A DNA stretch of 64,000 nucleotides from Pyrocephalus nanus (taxonomy: Eukaryota > Chordata > Aves > Passeriformes > Tyrannidae). The position numbers and the translations under genes were made by a program. A model generated the notes under the pieces. The model was not told the DNA's origin. It searched no databases and saw nothing but the letters and a program-made list of their open reading frames with translations. Positions 1 through 10,720 of this stretch are shown piece after piece; position 1 is the first letter of the stretch, and each line of letters starts with the position of its first letter. The stretch lies in NCBI GenBank assembly GCA_038380795.1, contig CM076259.1, positions 98,071,739 to 98,135,738 of the forward strand, read 5' to 3'.

Positions 1-141
1 AGCACTCCAGGTGTGGCCTCACCAGCTCTGAGTACAGGGGAAGGATCACTTCCCTGCTCCTGCTGGCCACACTGTTCTTGACGCAGGCCAGGATGCCATT
101 GGCCTTCTTGGCCACCTGGGCACACTGCTGGCTCATGTTCA
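1..141 (-). mobile_element. CR1 LINE fragment (late ORF2 region), 5'-truncated, runs off window
   Basis: Read on the minus strand, this matches the late ORF2 region of avian CR1: a stretch encoding an [23 protein letters not shown] block, followed by the segment before the DIEVLE block. The same block is present on the + strand at 41260-41320, so the identification is internally supported. Similarity stops at about 141, which is the 5' truncation point. The 3' part lies beyond the left edge of the window. Unlike the copy at 41219-41820, this copy keeps the segment that follows the shared GTGTGGCC. It is a dead fragment. Confidence 0.93.
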
Positions 142-241
142 AATAAGTGATTACTGCAGGAATAAGCATGAAAAAGTGGATGGGGTGATAAATGTTGAGA
201 CAGAGAAGCGGGAAGAGGAAGATCTCTAAGTCTTATATGCA

Positions 242-430
242 AATCATAGAATCATTTAAGTTGAAAAATCCTTTTAAGATCAACTCAATACATTAACTCA
301 GTGCTGCCAAGTCCTACACTAAACCATGTCCCTAAGCATGGTAGGCATCTATATGTGTCCTTTTAAATACCTCCAGGGATGGTGACTCCACTTCCCTGGG
401 CAGGTCGTCCAGTGCTTGACGACCCACACA
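242..430 (-). mobile_element. CR1 LINE 3' fragment
   Basis: The left edge begins with AATCATAGAATCA, the reverse complement of the CR1 3' tail, followed by the usual late-CR1 signature (TTTAAATACCTCCAGGGATGG at 361-381). On the minus strand part of it translates as [14 protein letters not shown], the conserved end of CR1 ORF2. The tail lies at low coordinates, so the element points left and is 5'-truncated near 430. The 1-141 piece is more 5' in the element yet lies to the left, so these are two independent insertions. Confidence 0.95.
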
Positions 431-635
431 TTTATGTTTAAATAGAATTACAAACTCACAAATACCAAGCTTTTGCATACATACAAACTGAAAAAGCACT
501 GAAAAAGAGAGGCAAGGCTCGGTAAAATCCCCCCAAACTGTTCCCATATACAACTAAGGGAGGGGAGGGAAGTCTGCTGCTGCAAGGAGCGGGTTTGGGA
601 TTGACTTTTCAGTGGTTATTTATTGATGTAATGAG
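431..635. other. Short unique spacer
   Basis: Unique AT-rich sequence between the CR1 tail and the CpG-rich patch. A minus-strand open frame crosses it (332-553), but its recognisable part is only the CR1 remnant. Confidence 0.6.
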
Positions 636-861
636 CTCCCTTGCCCCGGGGAGCAGGGCTGGGCGGGCAGCCTGAGGCGGAGCAGAGCCTGCCCATGGCC
701 GGGTCCAGAGCAGCCCCTGGTGGTCCCCGCTCCCGCTCTCTCCGCTCGGCCCTGCCGAGCACAACCTGCGTGCCCCGATTGCCAGCGGCTCGGAAAAGAG
801 CAGGAACACTCGGCGGGCTCCCTGCGAGGCAGCCGTGACACCGGTTCCTTGTCGAAACCGC
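636..861. promoter_or_regulatory. Short CpG-island-like GC-rich patch
   Basis: About 20 CpG dinucleotides fall within about 220 bases, against a very CpG-poor background. All three minus frames and two plus frames stay open here, which GC-rich sequence does by chance, so the overlapping small frames are not taken as genes. A minus-strand ATG in a GGCCATGG context near 697 and a minus-strand AATAAA near 618-623 are visible but do not form a recognisable gene. It could be a small unmethylated promoter, an orphan CpG island or a GC-rich retroposed piece. Confidence 0.45.
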
Positions 862-1645
862 ACAAACTTTTGCAGAGAACATCTGAAATTCTAAAGTTTT
901 GGGTACTTCTCAACTGAGCTTCAGATCTGAACTTAGCAAAGTTCAAATAAATTTTTAAAACCATATGCAGCAGTCAGTTCTATTGATTCTTGTTCATAGT
1001 GGGATCTAAGTGGATTGTAAGATCCACTTCTTTCTGAGATAACACCAACTCTGCTTCTAAACTTTTCTAATGCTTAAAGCTGATTTCTGCATGCAAAGAG
1101 AAGACAATATAGGTTCAAACTGGCAACTATTTTACACGTAGTTTAAATGACTATAAAAGAAGCATGCTATTTCTGCATGCCAGCAGTTCCTATATTACAT
1201 TTTTTGCCCCAGCACTACTATCACCATGAAGTCCCTGTGTTGTAATTCCTCTGCAGTTACAGTCTTAGGATGCCACAAGAGTTTGCATACTTGAAATTTG
1301 TGATGCATTTTCTTCCCAGCATATGCCTAACCCCTTGGGACAAAAAAATTTTTGTTAAAGACCAGCTTGTGAAAATACAATGAAACCACTGAACCCTGAT
1401 CATTAATGCAGAGTGCGTTCCACACTAGCCTATAGCAACAGAATATCCTGACAGTCAGCATAAAGGGGATACAAAAACCAGCAAGTAAACCTGGGAATAA
1501 CTCAAATCACTCACTTGAAGTATGTGGATATCAATCCATCTTGCTCATTTTTGTATTCCTTCTGTCTTTCCTGATTTAGCACATCCTTTTTTTCTCTTTT
1601 CTTCAAAAGAGGTACCCAGTAAACTCAAACACTGAATTTTTGTAT

Positions 1646-1661
1646 CAAACAAACAAACAAA
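1646..1661. repeat. (CAAA)4 microsatellite
   Basis: Four CAAA units in a row. Confidence 0.8.
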
Positions 1662-2038
1662 TTTTGAGTGTCAAGTCCAGATGAATAATTATTCAACATC
1701 AGAGCAGTTATCATATATAGTGACTCTTGAAAAAAATGTAATTCCATTAATTACTACATTGTCCAAGATTCATGCAAAAACCAGGTCTCCTCCTAATGAA
1801 CTTTTATCCCTGTCTGCACTCAGATTTCTGTTGTTAGTTTCTTCCTAGATACAGGAATAGTAAATATTAGGGAATTTTGGCATAAATCCCACTATTTCCC
1901 CCTTTGTGAGTAATCAGTTTCATATTATTTTTCGGTGTGAACAGGCTGAGTCCTTACCGCTGTGCTCAGAAAACCTGCAAACCTAGAAGCACTATCCAAG
2001 TTTGGCCTCTTCTTGGATATAGATTTTACTGATGTTAC

Positions 2039-2082
2039 CAAAACAAAACAAAGCACAAAAACAAACAAACAAAAAAACAAAC
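2039..2082. repeat. A/C-rich low-complexity tract
   Basis: Irregular CAAAA/CAAA units without G or T apart from one G. Confidence 0.75.
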
Positions 2083-3755
2083 CTAACCTTCAGACTGAGC
2101 TTCCTTACCAAGCTTATCTATATGCAGTATTTCCTTTTAGGAATTCCTCTCTCTAAAGTCAGTGAATTCTTTCTCTTACTCACACTTCCTTTATTTTAGG
2201 GGTAGTTAATGAAACTGCATTTGCCACAATAATAAAGCAGAACTTTAGCAGCTTTGGGGCAAGAGAGTGGAACAACAAGAGAATCCTCTCACCCTGTCTG
2301 TGTCCAAGAGCAGTGGTGATGACAAATGACTAGCTGACATCTTATTGTTATTCTTTTCAGTCTCATAAAAAAGACCTCTCAAAGGAGAACAAATTTTATT
2401 CAACTGAGGTTTTACTATGAGACACTGTATCTCATCAGCCCTGGCATTAATATGATATTGTAGTGATTTAACCTAGGAGTGTGGGAATTGCTGAGGGATG
2501 TGCTTATTTTTCTAACAAAAGTTCAGGCATGCTATTATTAGCAATCTATGGTATGTCATCAATGTCAAAGGCCAAATAGTTTCTTGAAATGTTTGGGAAT
2601 CAAGTGTATTCTGAATCTGAGGAGTCTCTGTTCTCACTCTGCCATTCACATGCACGCACAGGAGCGTGGTGCAGAAAGACTCCACCTTGCCAGTGAGCTC
2701 CTGAGCACTTCTAGTGCATCTGCTTTGATAGTGCTCAGGTTCTCAGCAGAACAAATATGAACTTCAGCTGGCAGACTAACCTCGCCAGCCAAACCTATTT
2801 TAGAAACCAGTTCCCACCACATATCTCTATATGCATACGTAAATCTATCTGCCAGTTTAGTACCTCATCAATACTCAGCCAGCTGCCTTAGCATGTCACC
2901 AAAAACACACACAAAGAAAATACACAGATGCACTGACATAAAATTCCTCAAGCAATTTTGTCAACAGGTAGATCAAGAAGAGAGTGTTCCTGAGCACTCT
3001 CAGGATCTGTCTCTGAGAGCAGTGTAGATCTACCAAATTACTCTGACAGCTGGCTCTTAACAGATCTGTGCTTCCTCAGACTTTTGGATTGAGCTTTCCC
3101 TTTCACATTTTATGAACAGAGAGAGGTGACCAAGCAAAAAATCAAACCAAGAGAAGGAACCATTCTTTCATTGAAACCCAGCAAGAGATTTTTTTCAACC
3201 AAAAACTTTCTTATCTTTGTCATCAGGGTCATTTTTAGAAAATATGAGAGAGAGGTGCAAGACACTTCCCAAAAATCAAGAGGTAGGACAGTGAAAAATG
3301 AAGTGCAAATCTTTTCTTTCCCAAGGAAAAGGTTCTATAATATAATTATTTCATTAGAAGCAGTGGCCATCTGTTATACTTTGAAAAGAAGACTGGCAAA
3401 CAATGTTAAAAACATCCATTACATGCAATAGAGAAGAGGAAAATATGTTTATTTAGCAAATGTTAATGTGAATGTTTATGAAAGATGTTTGATTAGAGTC
3501 TGGAATTTACCATCATTTATTTGCTACAGTTCAGTCTAGATGCCCAGCATCATCAGTGCTTACTGTCAGCAGGCATTAGCAAACAGTTCCATCTCCATGT
3601 GAAAAAACAGTGATTAAGCCCTTGCAACAACAATACTAGATGTATCATCCTCCAAAAAACATGATCCATGCCTTTTTACATCCTCCTCCAAGAAATACTT
3701 TATAGCATCTCCCCAATCTCTTAGTATTTTTTTTTCCTGTGTAGTATAAAGATTT

Positions 3756-3774
3756 AAAAAAAAAAAAAAAAAAA
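3756..3774. repeat. Poly(A) run (19 A)
   Basis: Nineteen uninterrupted A residues. A short hairpin follows at once (GTCTTTC / GAAAGAC arms, 3775-3794). There is no sign of a processed pseudogene upstream. Confidence 0.85.
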
Positions 3775-4345
3775 GTCTTTCGAAACAGAAAGACAGGAGG
3801 CCTTTCTGGCAGAAAGAAGAGGTTTAAAACTTTCAGAGGAAAACTTTATGCAAGAGAGTGATTATGTGATTATGCATCAGAAGAAAATTGAAATGTTTTG
3901 TTAAAATAAACAGGCAATGTTAAGCACGTAGTGCAAGTGCAAAACTGAAAATAAGCCACTGTTTCTATTTTGATTGTTTGTTTCTCAAGAAATATATACT
4001 TTAAAAAACCCAAAAAATAATAATGGAGATTGTCTGCTGCTGCTGCAGCTGCCAGATGTCATCATGGGTATTCTAATGGGAGAAGAGAGAATGATGCTCA
4101 ATTGAAACCAAGGTTTCCTGTGAACTTCAATTTGAAGCCAGCCCAACAAGAGAAAGAGGAAATACATTTTTTTGTTCAACCCCTCCATAAGAATAGCTCT
4201 GCTCTAGTACTGATTTCTTTGCACTGCCTCTCAGTGAAGCCTGAATGGTTTACGTTTTGTTATGGTGTTGTTTTGCTACAACATAATGAAAACAATAGGT
4301 TTTGTGCTGGAAAAAGGAGGGGAAGAGTAGACACAGCTTTGTTAA
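3775..4345. other. Unique gene-free sequence
   Basis: Nothing recognisable. A short CTGCTGCTGCAGCTG stretch lies near 4034. The + strand frame opening at 4030 enters the microsatellite that follows, so its 153-codon length is an artefact of the repeat. Confidence 0.6.
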
Positions 4346-4346
4346 A

Positions 4347-4379
<33 letters not shown>

Positions 4380-4476
4380 CATATACACAAAAATATGTGT
4401 ATATACATATACACATATGTGTGTATACATATACACAAAAATTTGTATATATATATATATATATATATATATACAA
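4346..4476. repeat. Compound AT/AC microsatellite, strongly self-complementary
   Basis: Two long (TA)n blocks (about 4351-4380 and 4445-4474) flank a core of GTGTATATAC, ACATATGTGTGT and CATATACACAAAAAT units; the last unit occurs twice. The alternating purine-pyrimidine sequence keeps several frames open on both strands, giving Y/I/H/T-repeat pseudo-proteins. It can fold back on itself and is likely length-polymorphic. Confidence 0.95.
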
Positions 4477-6413
4477 AAAACCTCCATTTGAATCAAAAGT
4501 AGACACCTACTGGCTGAAGCACTGTTCATGGATAATGCAATATTTCCCCAAAATCATAATTTAATGTGTTGGGAGAAGCAAAGTGGAGGAATATCAAGGA
4601 TATATATAATTGGGAAAACTTTCCCACATATGCTTCATTCTATACTCTCACAAGCAAAAAAAATCTCTCTGAATAAAACTGTATTTTGCATATGGTAGGC
4701 AAAAGGGCTGAAGCCAAACTCTTCCACCTGATTTAATTTGAAATTGCGGGGATATAACAATTTTCAGGACAAAGTTCTCTCAGTAGCAATCTCCATGTTC
4801 ATGGGCTTGTTTATGAAAGCCTGCAAAGGCAGACAGCACCTCCAGCACGTAACCACACCACACCTCAAGGCTGCAAGTTCATCCCGCACAGGTCCTGACT
4901 GTCAGAGGTCCTTGCTGAGGAGTGACACTCACCAGGCCAGGAACTGCAGGACCCTACACACAGTTTTATGATCACTCTCTTCAGAACATATTACTGCTTT
5001 CTACTGGCTTTTGAATTTCTCATAATTGATTGCACATTTGTGACTTATACATACCTGTTTTGAAACACCTTAAAACAGCCATAAGATTTTGTTTCCTCAC
5101 AGACTTTTAGTGATTAATTAAACATAACATATTTGAATCCATTTTAAGGGAACAGGGATTCACTGGAGACCGCGGGGAGGAGCATGTGCTTTCTGAATGA
5201 AAAGAGCACATGGAAATGCTTTCATCCCATTAGAACAGGCACAGAGGCTGCTTCAACACAGCTGCAGCTGTTGGAGAAGAGTGTGTAGGCTGAGATGAGC
5301 TCATGATTGGGTCCAAATGGGACAAAGGGTTCTGCTATCATTCCAAGGAAGATCGCCAAGGGAGAATGAGCTGTTCACTGTATAGGCCCTCCACCTCTGC
5401 TTTTCTCAAATTTTCTAGGGGTTTAGTGCCAGGCAGCCACTCAAGACCAATTTTGGCCCCATCTGTGCCCACGAGTCATTAGCTTTTGTGCAGTATCTTG
5501 CATCTCGTTACCAGTTTACACGCCCCAGCCATCCAATTGAACTCCATGCAACACTTGAGTGAGCAGCTATTTGAGTCCAGAGCACAAGTGACAATCCCTG
5601 ACATACACAGTGTAGAAGTGGTACCAACTCCTGTCACAGGGATTATACGTATTCTTGGTCATCTGTCTCAGGGAACATTCAAAGACTAGCATAACTGAGA
5701 TGTTACTCTATGGGATAATGAGGAGTTGCCATTTCTTACCATTTTGTCACAAGGCTCAGGCTATTTGATCTTTTCTGTGAAGCCTCAGCTCCAGATACCA
5801 AGTCATTATGTGAGAACTGAAGATTTATTTTCTTTTTTAAAAGGGATTTAGCCTTTTAGACTGTTGCAGAGAGAGAGCTGACAGTCTGACCTGAATATAA
5901 CCCCTATGATTTGAAAGCCAGAGGCTAGAGAAAAGGAATGCAGAATTGTCTTTAACATGTTACGATTTTTAAGCTAAAATATTATGATTGTGAAAGAGGT
6001 GGAGTCTGACAGGAGGTTAATGCTCTTTGAAAGCTAGCTCTCTTCTGCAGGTAAGAAAAGACCTTGCCTTATGCTCATGCCAGCCTAGGCAGGGAGGTCC
6101 TGGCAGGGAAAATGCGTCCTGCAATAGCCAGAAAGGCTGCTGCAAGCTCCCTTCCTCTGCAGAGCAGATGTGGAGGAGGTTGTGTAAAACATGCTAACTT
6201 TCAGGTTAAATACCTGTTGCTTTAAATGGCCTGCTGCCTCCATTGCATTCATCAGTTTTAGCTCAGGCTTTGCAATTTCTTTGAGTGGAAGGGACTACAA
6301 AAACCTTAGTTTCTGAAGATAACCCATAAACTATCCCATTTCCTGTTTGCTGTTTGGAAGGGCAGATATAAATAAGACACTAACCACATTGCTCATGTAT
6401 ACATTACATTTGG
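4477..6413. other. Unique gene-free sequence
   Basis: No family recognised on either strand. A strong-looking donor (CTGCAG followed by GTAAGAAAAG) sits at 6050, but no convincing partner acceptor or reading frame was found. Confidence 0.55.
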
Positions 6414-6429
6414 GAAAAAAAAAAAAAAA
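6414..6429. repeat. Poly(A) run (about 15 A)
   Basis: Uninterrupted A run, preceded by GGG. Confidence 0.85.
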
Positions 6430-6561
6430 GTTAGTTGTACAGTCAATATTATCAGCATTTTAAGACATTCATTACCTGCCCTGCTGACTTAACCTGCAGC
6501 CTGTATGTGTGTGTACAGTTCTGGGGGTTACATTTTTCATTTTTTTGCCTATGTTGAACAG

Positions 6562-6776
6562 ACCACAGGAGCCATGCCAGCCAGCTCTAGGTGCATAAGG
6601 GAAGCAGCCAGATGCTGGGGGCAGGAAAGTGGCTTTGGTCTTTCTGCTTCATTTGCCAAGAGGAGGTGGGTGCCAGCGGGTGCCCCACAGAAGCAGAGAG
6701 GGGCAGCTACACCCTTGCCAGCTGGGTCCCACACCTCAGCTCTTCACACCCCTTCCCTGAGCAGCCAGAGCAGCCA
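6562..6776 (+). other. Weak candidate exon in a GC-richer patch
   Basis: A T-rich tract (about 6530-6550) ends in CAG at 6561. A strong donor, CA followed by GTAAGTCC, starts at 6777, giving a 215-base exon-like block richer in G+C than its surroundings. Two frames are open across most of it, but neither resembles a known protein, and no neighbouring exon is evident. It could be a non-coding exon or chance; the confidence reflects only the pair of splice-like signals. Confidence 0.15.
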
Positions 6777-6889
6777 GTAAGTCCCTTTTCCCAGAGGTCT
6801 TGCCGTGGCTCTCCTTTGCAGCTTTTCTCTTTGTCCCAGGGCTTTCCCATGGAGGAGCACCCTGATCCCACTCCACTTTGTCCTTCATG

Positions 6890-8725
6890 AGATGACTTTT
6901 ACCTGACTACTAGCATGATCTGAAAAGGAAAGCAATAGTTCCCTTAATCTAGCTAAGTCACTATAGTTTAGAAGCCTCTGGACTTCTTATCATACTTCTT
7001 AATTTTCCTTTTTCTTCAGCTCCCACTGCAACAGCAAAGTGCCAAATTACACAATATCAGGGAGCCTTGGGTGAATTAATGAGGTAAAATATGTCCCAGT
7101 CACTACATGATTAAAAAGCCTGGGTCCTGCAGCAGCAGTATTGATAGCCCTCATCTCCACCTCAAAAAAGGCAACAGCAGAAGGATATGCTAACAGAGAT
7201 ATACAGATATCTGTAAGAATAAAGAAAGCAAGCAGTTCAACTAAACAATAATTGTAGAGCTGTTAAAAAATCAGATACACAAAGTTTAAATGTAGTACGT
7301 GCATGTGTGTACGGATGCTCGTAGGTATATAATATCTTATTATTATGATGATTGCTTAGGAGACCTCCCATAATCCTGTGCACTATAAGACAGAGAATAA
7401 TCAGCAAGAAAACCTTTGATTGCATCCAAGTTACTCCACTCAGACTACAAAAGCAGTCAGTTACTGGCACTATCCAAAATCAAATCCTACCACTTCAGTA
7501 AGAGACAGATACATATGTTGCTGCTTATTTTTATAGTGAAAATACCAAGTGTATATTAAATGCTTTAACAAATTACACAATTAAGCAAATATAGTCAGAT
7601 AAATACAACCTTGATGTCAGTAACATGAAGACAGGCTGTTGCAAACAATGAGAACTATGCAGTCACCACTAGAAAGCTTACTGACAAAATGATTTAGAGG
7701 GGAAATTACAGGCACACACAACTATCATACTGAATCAGAAAGAGATAATGAGAAGCCAAAAATTCTAAAATTTGTTCAGTTGGTGGAGTCAGGAATACCA
7801 GGCTAAATATGTTGTCTCCAGGCAATGACTGACCTTTTCCCCTCCAAAACTTAATATCATTTGGGCTCGAGAGGCTCATCAACTCTTGCATCCTCCCAGC
7901 TACTCCAAATCTTGCAATGAGCTTTTACAGAGGAATCTGCTTGTTCAGCATTTCCCCTGAGACTGGGTTCTGTATGGCAGGTCTTAACTGCACAGTGGAA
8001 TTTGATGTACATACTTTGCTGTTTAGGTGACTGGGGACTTGAACTAGGGTAGCACAGGGAAGGTTTACCCAGGTCATGGCAAGAACCTACATAGGAGCAG
8101 TCCAATATCTTGGAAGCACTCACGAGCCAGTGCTTTGCTCAAGCTAAATGCGACAATATTGGTGCTGAATAAGATTTGTCAGCTCAGGTGCTGCACACAC
8201 TCCCAAGTCCTGAGTGAGCAGAGACAGCCAGCTCAGATATCTCTGCTCAGCCAGAGCATGTTGCCCTAAAGAAGCTGCTAGAAAACGTCTCACCTTACTT
8301 AGCTGCTTAGGAGTGTCTTTTCTCCAAATGACTGCACATATCCTACTGAGTAGCTGTGTGTGTGATGTCAACACGACTAGAAGCATTTGACACTAGGGTT
8401 AAAGCTGAGAAGGCATTTTGTTCTTCAAAACTAACACCCAGGTCTCGCTGAATGCTCAGAAGACAAAGCCTAAGGGGAAAGAAAAAGCTGATAGTTTTAA
8501 GATAGTATGTTAAGAACTCTGAAGTTAAAATTTTGGTGTCATATTTTATGGGTGTAAGAGACGGAGGAAGGGGAAGCATAAAGAAATAACATCAGTACTT
8601 CTGGTTGCTATTGCTTTTTTTAGTAAATCAAGCTCTGCTTTTTGAAACACTGTGTGATCTCCTGCTAAGCACCTAATGTCTTGTCAGCCTTCCTACATGC
8701 TCCATGTGCTAGCAGTATCTCATTT
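6890..8725. other. Unique gene-free sequence
   Basis: No coding, RNA or transposon homology recognised. The minus-strand open frames at 7237-8579 are short, unrelated to one another and show no domain. Confidence 0.55.
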
Positions 8726-8785
8726 ATTTCCTTGTAAGATGCTTTGAGCCGTGACTAGCATGAAAAGGGCTATACAAGCCCCAAT
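8726..8785 (+). repeat. Possible ancient SINE/LINE 3'-tail relic
   Basis: GATGCTTTGAG, a short gap and then GAAAAGGGCTATACAAG resemble the 'GCTTTGAG ... GAAAAGCGCTATATAAG' tail shared by old amniote retroposons. The match is short and diverged. Confidence 0.3.
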
Positions 8786-10619
8786 TCTATTCTCTCATAT
8801 CCTAGTTAACTTTCAAAACCAAAGTACTACCCTTGGATGCACACATGTAGCTTTAGCTGTAGCCATTGGGAGTTTTCTGCCTATATCTGAAGGAATAATA
8901 TGAGCCTTTATTCTTTCAAACTGTTCAGGGGGGTGGGGTCATTTAGCCCTGGAGTAATCTTTAAAAAATGCCTGCATCATACTGCATCCATTTGAAACCC
9001 CTAAATGTTCATATCCACAGCAGTCCTACAGGTCACCTGCCATGGAAAACAAATTTCCCTGGACAAAAAGGTTTTAAAATATTTTATTACAGAAATATAC
9101 TTTTCAGGCCTTAAAATAGATTAAATATATGAGAATTCCTAAAAGTCTATATTGTTGCCCTCAGGGGTGCCAGACTTTATTTACAAAGCTTATATATTGC
9201 TATAGCAAGGAGTTTTCATGGATGGAAAGTACTCAGGGCATGATGATGGATAGGTGGATGGCAGTGAATGGAAAATAAAGGACAAAGAAGCTCCACCTGG
9301 CTGAATGGCATTAGGATTTCCCCATGGGAGTCATATTAGGATGCAAGGTTTTTCTCTACTGTTTGCTCTAACAATGGCATACATACATACATACAGAAAT
9401 GAAATCACCCACAGCACTCAATAATTTATTTGCTTCATCCTGGCCATGAATGTGATAGAATAATAAACCACCATATGGGTGATAGTACAATTACTACTAG
9501 TGATTCCACACTATTGTAGCCGTGAAATAAGATAGCTTAATCTTTGTTTCCTTTGAATGTACACATACAGCCCTGCTTTAGAATCATATTTTCTCTTGTA
9601 TGTATTTCCCAGTATTAGAAAGGGTTGACAAATGCGCCTTTTTTTAACAGCTCCAGTCTCAAGGGCAGAAGTAAATTTAGCAGAACAAGGATTCCTAATT
9701 TTAAAGATGCTAATGGCAAATATTCATGTCTGTAAATAATTAATTGCTTTCTTGTTAACAAGTCCAGGTTTCCCATTCTTTAGTTAGTGACCCCAGGGGT
9801 TGTTTTTCTATGAGGTATAGAAACATTTAAGATTGTATCTTCCTACACCATAACTAATTTATAGGCTCTCATGGCATCAGGTGCAGAGATTCAAGATTCA
9901 ATTTGTCACCCCAGGCAATTCCCACTTTAAAAGATAGTGCAGGTATTTTGCAGAAATAAATGAAGGAAAACATTAATGATGTAAAACCAACAGTAGTATC
10001 CCCTATGGAGGTCATATCTTTCAAATTCATAGAGACACATCAAGATACTGAATGCCTTTTGTACTGGTCTGGAAAGACCACAAAGGTCTGTAATGATACT
10101 TGAAAAAAAAAAACAAAGTTAGAATTAACAGCACATTTTTTTTACACTGAACGGTATCGACTATAGCTGGTTGGGTTTTTTTGGCCTGCTTTTTCTCAAC
10201 TTTTTTTTATTACTTTTAACTTCCTCAATTTAATCTAGCATTTCTGAGCTACAGCTCTATAGAAAGATGACAACATAGAAATGGCATAACAGAGTCAGAC
10301 ATCTAACTGAAATAAAATTGTAACATAGGCAATTTTTTCCCATTTCCCACTTTTTCCAGCTAGATCACCAGTCACATAAATATTTACTTTCTGTGTATAT
10401 TCAGCTTAATGGCTGTGCTGTTAATGACTGCAATTGTATTCAAACAACCATGTCTTCTTGTCAATAAATCCCCACCTGCTCCACCAATACGTCTCCCTGG
10501 GACTGGTTCTTGGGAAGCCTCTTCTCATGGGGGAGAGAGGATCATCTGTGAAAGATGTCCTTAGCTCAGATCATGAACCCTAGAGACCTATTTGGCTCAG
10601 AAATCCCAGAATCATGATC
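8786..10619. other. Unique gene-free sequence
   Basis: Holds a (CATA)n microsatellite at 9378-9394 and short A and T runs near 10105-10150 and 10202. A TAATTA-rich block lies at about 9715-9770. No gene seen. Confidence 0.55.
9378..9394. repeat. (CATA)4 microsatellite
   Basis: Four CATA units in a row. Confidence 0.85.
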
Positions 10620-10720
10620 AAAACACTGAACCTCTGTCCTTGTTTTCCTTTCTGTAAAATGGGAACACTTTGTACAGATTTCCTTATACTGAAAAGCACT
10701 GTGTAAATACAAGTTAGTTA
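10620..10720 (+). repeat. MIR-like ancient SINE relic
   Basis: TTTTCCTTTCTGTAAAATGGG, at 10642-10662, matches the MIR core (TTTCCTCATCTGTAAAATGGG). About 40 bases later, AAAAGCACTGTGTAAATAC matches the MIR tail. Order and spacing fit. The copy is heavily diverged, as expected for an amniote-age insertion. Confidence 0.5.

Larger units (their letters stand above)
862..3755. other. Unique gene-free sequence
   Basis: No recognisable coding, RNA or transposon sequence was seen. Small low-complexity patches occur: (CAAA)n at 1646-1661 and A/C-rich sequence at 2039-2082. The open frames (for example 3126-3431, 101 codons) are lysine/isoleucine/phenylalanine-rich translations of AT-rich DNA with no family resemblance. 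Confidence 0.6.

Noticed and set aside
4030..4491. 153-codon + strand open frame
   Set aside because: Its length comes from the AT/AC microsatellite, which keeps several frames open on both strands. The product is a Y/I/H/T repeat with no domain.
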